Below, piece by piece: positions 58,469 to 64,000 of a stretch of DNA of 64,000 bases; position 1 is the stretch's first letter, and each line of letters opens with the position of its first letter. A model generated the notes under the pieces. That model had not been told where the DNA came from. It did not search any database and saw only the letters and a program-made list of their open reading frames with translations. A program made the translations under genes and the position numbers. The stretch comes from Granulicella sp. (GTDB lineage: Bacteria; Acidobacteriota; Terriglobia; Terriglobales; Acidobacteriaceae). The stretch is taken from positions 62,001 to 126,000 of the forward strand of contig JANYLK010000055.1 of NCBI GenBank assembly GCA_025357875.1. The letters are read 5' to 3'.

Positions 58469-61219
58469 TTGCGCAGCCCCGTCCGCATATCGTTTGCATT
58501 CATCTGCTTCGCTGCTTCCCTGTCATTCGCCCAGTCACCGCTTCTTGCGCTGGATCAGCCGACTGCGGCCAGCGATTTTGCAATTGCGGCGAACGCCAGC
58601 GCGACTGCAATTTACGTAGCGCCGCAGAATCCCGACACCGTGCGGGTTGCGGCGGAGGCGTTCGCTTCGGACGTAGAAAAAGTCACTGGCACGAAGCCAA
58701 GCGTGCTAACTTCCCTCACTAAACCGCTGCCTGCGAACCTGATCATGGTCGGCGTGCTCGGTAAGTCGCCGGAGATCGATGGCCTCGTCACAACCCACAA
58801 GCTCAACGCAGATGGCGTCGCAGGCAAGTGGGAGTCCGCACTGACCACCGTGGTCGAGACACCGATGCGTGGTGTGCAAAGCGCGCTCGTCATCGCCGGA
58901 TCGGATCGCCGCGGTGCAGCCTACGCGTTGTTCACGCTGTCTCGGCAGATGGGAGTCTCGCCCTGGACATGGTGGGCCGATGTACCCATCGCGCATCACG
59001 ACGCTATCTATATACACGCGGGTCTGCATATTCAACCGCCGCCATCGGTCGACTATCGCGGGATATTTCTGAATGATGAGGACTGGAGCCTGCGCACGTG
59101 GGCCGCTAAGAAGATGGACCCGGAAGTGGATAGCGCCCGCGGCACTGGAGAACCAGCAAAGGGCAACATCGGACCGCACACCTATGAGCGCATCTTCGAA
59201 CTGTTGCTGCGGTTACATGCAAACTCACTGTGGCCGGCGATGCATCCTGGCTCGCTCGCTTTCAACGCGGTCGCTGAGAACGCGAAGCTCGCGGACCAGT
59301 GGGGCATCGTGATGGGCTCGTCGCACTCAGAGGCACTGCTGCGCAACAACGTTGGCGAGTGGAACGAGAAGACGGACGGACCTTGGAATTATCAGACCAA
59401 CGCACCTGCGATGAACGCATATTGGGACAAGCGGCTGGTAGAGAATGGCAAGTTCGAAAACTTCTACACGGTCGGTTTGCGCGGCGTGCATGACTCCGGG
59501 CTTGAGGCTACCGGCTCGCCGCAGGTGAAGGCGAAACTGGTGGAAGATGTATTGGCGGAGCAGCGCAGACTGCTGTCTGCACGCGTGAATCCGCGTGTGG
59601 CGAGGGTGCCGCAGATACTCTGGCTGTATAAGGAGTCACTCGATCTCTACCGCGTGGGGATGAAGGTGCCCGACGACGTGACGCTCGGCTGGACCGACGA
59701 CAACTACGGGTACATTCGCGAACTTCCAAACGCCGCGGAACAGAAGCGCGCGGGCGGCTCAGGCGTTTACTACCACGTGTCTTACTGGGGCGCGCCGCAC
59801 GATTACCTGTGGCTGTGCACCACGCCGCCCGCGCTCATCCGCGAAGAGCTGACCAAGGCATATGACCACGGCGCACGGCGGTATTGGATCCTCAACGTCG
59901 GTGATCTGAAGCCTGCGGAGATCGACATCGACTACTTCATGCAGCTCGCCACCGACGAGCCCACGATGGCCGCAATGTCGCAACGTGAATTCTTAACGCA
60001 GTGGTTCGCGGAACAATTCGGAGCTACAAATCCGGGTGCCCCAGGTTCGACAGACTCATCGTCGACTTTGGGATCTCACATCGCCGACGTGATGATGCGC
60101 TACTACGCGCTCAACTTCATTCGCAAGCCGGAGTTCATGGGGTTCAACGGCTACAACGATGGCATCAATCGCACGGCGTTCAACCCGCTGGCATGGCCGA
60201 GCAACGGACAGCCAGACCAGAATCACGCCCGCACCGCCGAAGGGTCCAGCCTGCGCGAAGAAGAACGCAAAATCGCGAAGGCCCTTCCAAAGCAGGATGC
60301 GTCTGCCTTCTTTGAGCTGGTCGGTTATCCGATCGAGGCCTCGGCCGCGATGAATGAAAAGTTCCTTGCCACCGATCTCACCTATCTTGAAGCAGCCCGC
60401 CTGGACGCGGATGCGTTGCAAGCCGACGTCGCCCACGCCCACGCTGCCTACGAGACGATTCAAACACTGACAGCAAAGTACAACGCGATCGAAGGCGGCA
60501 AGTGGGATGGCATGATGTCTTCCGCGCCGCGTGAGCGCCATGTATTCGAGATGCCGCAGACGGCCGCTCTGGGCACCGCGCTCCAGATCCAACCGAAGTA
60601 CTGGGGCGAGGACAAGTTTCCTCTGACCAGCGCACCGTCCAACGCTGGATTTATCGAGCAATCCGGCAGTGTCTCGATCAACGCCGCCCACTTCACACGC
60701 AAGCACGATGGGAACGTCGCACACTGGAACATCCTTGCCGACCTCGGCATCTCCGGCGATTCTGTGATGTATGGAGCGCCCGGTATGCTCGCGAACGTCG
60801 ACACAGCCAACGCAACTGCAGGCGCGCAGGATTCTCCTTCGCTCGAGTACGACTTCATCACCGTCAGCAATGCGCCCGCCATGCTGACGCTGCACCTGCT
60901 GCCTACGTTCGCGGTCGACTCCGATCATCATCTGCGCTACGCGGTTGCGCTGGACGGCGGCGCTGCGTTCGAACTCGATTTGACCCCGGCTGCAAATCTG
61001 AGAAAATCTTCCGGCGCAGGCGATGGGCCGAGCGACTCGGGCTGGGCGGAGAATGTGTTGCGCAACTCCGCCATTGCGACCATTCCGCTAGGCCTGCTCG
61101 CGCCCGGCAGACACACGTTGCGGCTGCTTTATCGCGACCCCGGCGTTGTGTTCGAACACATCGTTCTCACCCTTCCGGGCGCACCGCCTGCGTATCCCGT
61201 GCCTCCGGAGACGCGCTGA
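58469..61219 (+). CDS. GH115 alpha-glucuronidase
   Basis: A 916-aa exported enzyme. I choose the TTG at 58469 because AAGGAG lies 8 bases upstream and the signal peptide SFAFICFAASLSFAQ starts directly after; the tracker GTG at 58433 overlaps the previous gene. GH115 features are SVDYRGIFLNDEDWSLRTWA, LLLRLHANSLWPAMHPG, GIVMGSSHSEALLRNN and GWTDDNYGYIREL. GH115 enzymes remove alpha-1,2-linked (4-O-methyl-)glucuronic acid from xylan side chains. Near residue 525 lies a 16-residue in-frame insert (NPGAPGSTDSSSTLGS) that resembles a dispersed repeat. A CBM-like domain forms the C-terminus. Confidence 0.88.
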   Translation: MRSPVRISFAFICFAASLSFAQSPLLALDQPTAASDFAIAANASATAIYVAPQNPDTVRVAAEAFASDVEKVTGTKPSVLTSLTKPLPANLIMVGVLGKSPEIDGLVTTHKLNADGVAGKWESALTTVVETPMRGVQSALVIAGSDRRGAAYALFTLSRQMGVSPWTWWADVPIAHHDAIYIHAGLHIQPPPSVDYRGIFLNDEDWSLRTWAAKKMDPEVDSARGTGEPAKGNIGPHTYERIFELLLRLHANSLWPAMHPGSLAFNAVAENAKLADQWGIVMGSSHSEALLRNNVGEWNEKTDGPWNYQTNAPAMNAYWDKRLVENGKFENFYTVGLRGVHDSGLEATGSPQVKAKLVEDVLAEQRRLLSARVNPRVARVPQILWLYKESLDLYRVGMKVPDDVTLGWTDDNYGYIRELPNAAEQKRAGGSGVYYHVSYWGAPHDYLWLCTTPPALIREELTKAYDHGARRYWILNVGDLKPAEIDIDYFMQLATDEPTMAAMSQREFLTQWFAEQFGATNPGAPGSTDSSSTLGSHIADVMMRYYALNFIRKPEFMGFNGYNDGINRTAFNPLAWPSNGQPDQNHARTAEGSSLREEERKIAKALPKQDASAFFELVGYPIEASAAMNEKFLATDLTYLEAARLDADALQADVAHAHAAYETIQTLTAKYNAIEGGKWDGMMSSAPRERHVFEMPQTAALGTALQIQPKYWGEDKFPLTSAPSNAGFIEQSGSVSINAAHFTRKHDGNVAHWNILADLGISGDSVMYGAPGMLANVDTANATAGAQDSPSLEYDFITVSNAPAMLTLHLLPTFAVDSDHHLRYAVALDGGAAFELDLTPAANLRKSSGAGDGPSDSGWAENVLRNSAIATIPLGLLAPGRHTLRLLYRDPGVVFEHIVLTLPGAPPAYPVPPETR

Positions 61220-61324
61220 CACCCTCCTCTCCATTTTGTCGCGACTGGCTGATGTCAAGGTGTGTCAGCCGTAGTCTGCTACGCTCGTCTTACCGCACGA
61301 GAAATTCTCCAGAGGAAAATCCTG

Positions 61325-63106
61325 ATGATGTCTGTTCGCACGCTTGCGTCGTGGAGTTGTTTTACGTTTGCCCTTGCAGCGCTGTCGCTGCCAGTCGTTG
61401 CGGCCGATAAAGACCATCCCAAAACCGCCGCGCCGGCCAAGCCCGAGGTCCCGGAATATTACGGTCCGCAGCCCGCGCTGGAAAAGCTCGATCTCACCAT
61501 GTATGCGCGCATCCGCGAAGAAGGTCTGCGGCACTCGCACGTGATGCAGTTCGCTGAGTCGCTGAACGACGGCATCGGACCACGCCTGACTGGTTCGCCC
61601 AACATGGCGAAGGCGAACGCGTGGACACGCGACACGCTGACCAAGATCGGACTCGCGAATGCACGGCTGGAGGATTGGGGTGAGTTTGGCATGGGCTGGC
61701 AGCAGGTGAATACGTGGGTGCGCATGGTCTCGCCCGATGCGGAGCCGATGTGGGCGCAGGCCGCGCCCTGGTCACCCGCGACCAATGGCCCAATCGCCGG
61801 AGAAGTCGTCTTCATCGATCTGGTGAAGACGCCAACGCTCGATTCCTACGCGGGCAAGTTGAAAGGCAAGATCGTGCTGCTGGGTGCGACGCGGCCGACG
61901 CCCGATGTCACCGACGCGTCTTTTCATCGCTACACGGATGCAGAGTTGAAAAATATGGAGTCGTCCCCGGTGCCGTTGCAGCCGGGAGTGCAGCCGAATC
62001 GGGATGCACTGATGGCGCGGATGAAGTTGAGTCAGGCGCGCACCGAGGCAGTAAAGAAGATGGCAGCTGAAGGGGTGCTTGCGATCCTGACGCCGAGCCG
62101 CGACAGCAGCGGTGGTGGGGGCACCGGAATCATCTTCGACGACAACGGAGCGGACCTGGCGCAGAGTGCGCAGAAGAAAGAGAATGCGGTAGCGGTGCCG
62201 AATGCCGTCATGATGATCGAGCACTACAACCGCCTGGTGCGCATGGTGCAGAACCACGTGCCGGTGACGCTGGAGGTGAACATCGATGCGAAGTTCACCG
62301 GCGATCACGAACATGGCTACAACACGGTCGCGGAGATTCCCGGCACCGATCCGACGCTGAAGGACCAGGTGGTGATGGTGGGCGGGCATCTCGACAGCTG
62401 GATCTCGGGGACGGGCGCGACCGACAACGGTGCGGGTTCGGCGGTCGCGATGGAGGCGGTGCGCATCCTGAAGGCGCTCGACATCAAGCCGCGCCGAACC
62501 ATCCGTATCGCACTGTGGTCGGGTGAAGAACAAGGAATCTATGGATCGCAGGGCTATGCCAAGCAGCACTTCGGCACATTCGCGGAACCGACTCCGCCGG
62601 AGCCCGCAAGTCTTCCAGCCTATATGCGGCGCAAGGGCGCACTGACGACGACCAAGGAGTGGGAGACGCTCGATGCCTACTACAACCTGGATAATGGGAC
62701 GGGCCGTGTGCGCGGAGTTTACACGCAGGAGAATCAGCCGATCGGCCCGATCTTTGCGCAGTGGATTGCGCCGCTAAAGGATCTTGGTGTCTCGACCATC
62801 AGCTATCAGAACACCGGCGGCACCGATCATCTCTCGTTCGACGCGATGGGTCTGCCGGGATTCCAATTCATCCAGGATCCGATGGACTATGAGACGCGCA
62901 CGCATCACTCCGACATGGACACAGTCGATCGTCTGCACGCACCGGATCTGGCGCAGGCCGCGGTTGTCGAGGCCATCTTCCTCTACAACACCAGCGAACG
63001 CGATGAGATGATGCCGCGCAAACCCTTCCCCCATCCTGAAAAGGAAAATGAGCGCACAACTCCGATCCCGGATATCTATCCGAACGCAGTAGTTCCCGCG
63101 AAGTAA
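61325..63106 (+). CDS. M28-family zinc peptidase with PA domain
   Basis: A 593-aa exported aminopeptidase-type enzyme from the ATG at 61325, which has AGAGGA upstream; 61328 is also possible. Signal peptide in residues 1-27. A PA domain precedes the catalytic core. M28 metal ligands are visible: His355 in GGHLDSW, Asp in TDNGAGS, the Glu pair in WSGEEQGIYGS and the His in HHSDMDT. Enzymes of this group cleave N-terminal residues in the periplasm. It follows GH115 on the same strand by about 100 bp and is convergent with folK. Confidence 0.9.
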   Translation: MMSVRTLASWSCFTFALAALSLPVVAADKDHPKTAAPAKPEVPEYYGPQPALEKLDLTMYARIREEGLRHSHVMQFAESLNDGIGPRLTGSPNMAKANAWTRDTLTKIGLANARLEDWGEFGMGWQQVNTWVRMVSPDAEPMWAQAAPWSPATNGPIAGEVVFIDLVKTPTLDSYAGKLKGKIVLLGATRPTPDVTDASFHRYTDAELKNMESSPVPLQPGVQPNRDALMARMKLSQARTEAVKKMAAEGVLAILTPSRDSSGGGGTGIIFDDNGADLAQSAQKKENAVAVPNAVMMIEHYNRLVRMVQNHVPVTLEVNIDAKFTGDHEHGYNTVAEIPGTDPTLKDQVVMVGGHLDSWISGTGATDNGAGSAVAMEAVRILKALDIKPRRTIRIALWSGEEQGIYGSQGYAKQHFGTFAEPTPPEPASLPAYMRRKGALTTTKEWETLDAYYNLDNGTGRVRGVYTQENQPIGPIFAQWIAPLKDLGVSTISYQNTGGTDHLSFDAMGLPGFQFIQDPMDYETRTHHSDMDTVDRLHAPDLAQAAVVEAIFLYNTSERDEMMPRKPFPHPEKENERTTPIPDIYPNAVVPAK

Positions 63107-63109
63107 GCG

Positions 63110-63592
63110 CTACGTCGAAGGAAGTTCCGCGAGAAGCTCCGCGATGGTTTGCCCGGACTCTGGGTGAACCATCGCGGGCGCAATCTCGGCGAGTGGTTCC
63201 AGGACGAAGCGGCGCTCGGCCATCGCGGGATGAGGCAGCGTTAGTTCTGGAGTCGCAAGCACCACGTCGCCCATCAGCAGCAGGTCGAGATCGATGATGC
63301 GTGGTCCTTTCTTGATTGCGATCGATCGGTCAGCGCGGCCCATCTCGCGTTCAATGTCAAGCAGCGCGTGCATAAGCTGCATCGGCTGCAGTTCGGTTTC
63401 CAGCAGCATTGCCGCGTTGCGGAATCTTGGCTGCGCGGTGTAGCCCACGGGCGCGGTGTCGTAGAACGACGAGACGGCCCGCACATCGCCGAGCAGGGCA
63501 ACACGCTTCGCTGCTTCGCGCAGATTAGCTTCGCGATCTCCCCACGACGAGGCAAGGTTTGAGCCCAGCGCGAGAGCAGCGACGCGTCTCAT
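63110..63592 (-). CDS. folK: 2-amino-4-hydroxy-6-hydroxymethyldihydropteridine pyrophosphokinase
   Basis: A 160-aa HPPK that activates the pterin for dihydropteroate formation in folate synthesis. Signatures are LALGSNL at the start and KKGPRIIDLDLLL in the middle. The tracker start at 63952 is an overextended frame across the acetyltransferase gene. The ATG at 63592 overlaps the acetyltransferase stop in ATGA (63589-63592). No other folate gene is visible. Confidence 0.93.
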   Translation of the reverse strand: MRRVAALALGSNLASSWGDREANLREAAKRVALLGDVRAVSSFYDTAPVGYTAQPRFRNAAMLLETELQPMQLMHALLDIEREMGRADRSIAIKKGPRIIDLDLLLMGDVVLATPELTLPHPAMAERRFVLEPLAEIAPAMVHPESGQTIAELLAELPST

Positions 63593-64000
63593 TGCGACAC
63601 CGGGGCGAGCCGCTTCTCGTAGCAGAGGAAACGCAGCCCCGGGCGGAAGTCGAGGCTGATCTCCCCGGCCAGCGTGTAGCCGAGTTTGGGAATCAGTCGC
63701 TGTGTCGCAGGGTTCGCAGTGTTGGTGTCGACGCGCAGCACGGAGATTTTGCGCTCGCGTGCTACAGCTTCTGCCTGCTGCATCAGTGCGCTCGCAATAC
63801 CAGCGCCGCGATACTCCGGGTCTACGGCCAGGCGGTGGACGACGATTGCCGGCTCCTCGATATCCCAACCAACCTGCGTGTATTCCGGTGACTGATCGGT
63901 GGTGATCGCGGCGACTCCTGCGACAACGCCTTCCGCCGGCTCGGCGATCCATAGCTCTGACCGTTCGATGTCGCGCGCGAAGACTTGCTCATTGGGATAA
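63589..64000 (-). CDS. GNAT-family N-acetyltransferase, 5' end outside window
   Basis: The C-terminal 136 residues of a GNAT acetyltransferase, cut by the right edge. Motif A, which binds acetyl-CoA, is HRLAVDPEYRGAGIASALM; NPATQRLIPKLGYTLAGE is the C-terminal motif. The substrate is not known. It overlaps folK by 4 bases and reads in the same direction, so they are translationally coupled. The tracker only shows the last 64 residues. Confidence 0.85.
   Translation of the reverse strand, partial: YPNEQVFARDIERSELWIAEPAEGVVAGVAAITTDQSPEYTQVGWDIEEPAIVVHRLAVDPEYRGAGIASALMQQAEAVARERKISVLRVDTNTANPATQRLIPKLGYTLAGEISLDFRPGLRFLCYEKRLAPVSQ

Overview
The window looks like a chromosomal segment of a soil-type Acidobacteriota, most likely class Terriglobia (Granulicella/Terriglobus/Edaphobacter relatives). 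This is inferred from gene content and GC-rich codon use, not from a marker gene. The supporting content is a Cna/carboxypeptidase-regulatory TonB-dependent receptor, a CRTAC1-type FG-GAP protein, many secreted TPR proteins, PEP-CTERM proteins, many glycoside hydrolases and short dispersed palindromic repeats. I saw no rRNA, tRNA, CRISPR array, transposase or phage gene.

Layout. (1) 1-14.8 kb is a polysaccharide-utilisation locus. It holds a GH3 beta-glucosidase (cut by the left edge), a small secreted protein, two tandem GH30 enzymes followed by their LacI regulator, and on the opposite strand a TonB receptor, TPR protein and CRTAC1-like protein. A 12-bp palindrome, ACAAACGTTTGT, recurs at the GH3/hypothetical divergent region, at the GH30 start and in the TonB leader, so the LacI protein probably controls all of these. 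GH30 plus GH3 is the enzyme pair used against beta-1,6-glucan in Bacteroides, so a fungal-wall glucan is a plausible substrate. (2) 15-25 kb holds housekeeping and signalling genes: an MFS transporter, an MshEN-type AAA ATPase, an HhH lipoprotein, a SpoIIE-type phosphatase, a Bax-inhibitor-1 protein, an old yellow enzyme, a large FAD oxidoreductase and a TPR protein. (3) 25-32.8 kb holds secreted proteins (one with a destroyed metalloprotease motif), a porin-like barrel, a DUF721 protein, gatC and gatA, and a small membrane protein. (4) 32.8-39.3 kb holds a large esterase, a coiled-coil protein, a DUF2461 protein, two response regulators and a Crp/Fnr regulator; the two response-regulator promoters share a palindrome. 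(5) 39.9-51 kb holds an orphan type III polyketide synthase, two PEP-CTERM proteins, greA, a CDP-alcohol phosphatidyltransferase, a hexose-6-phosphate mutarotase, a Maf protein carrying an in-frame repeat insertion, tgt, and an MFS/secreted-protein pair. (6) 51-64 kb holds a DHA2 exporter, a large TPR protein, GH79 and GH115 glucuronidase-type enzymes flanking a VapBC module and a MoaD-like protein, an M28 peptidase, folK and a GNAT gene cut by the right edge.

The most interesting signals are the LacI-operator-linked glucan locus, in which a TPR protein and an FG-GAP protein sit where SusD-like proteins would be expected, and a 210-bp element with 38-bp terminal inverted repeats that has entered the maf gene without breaking the frame. 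Several other short repeats are dispersed between and inside genes.
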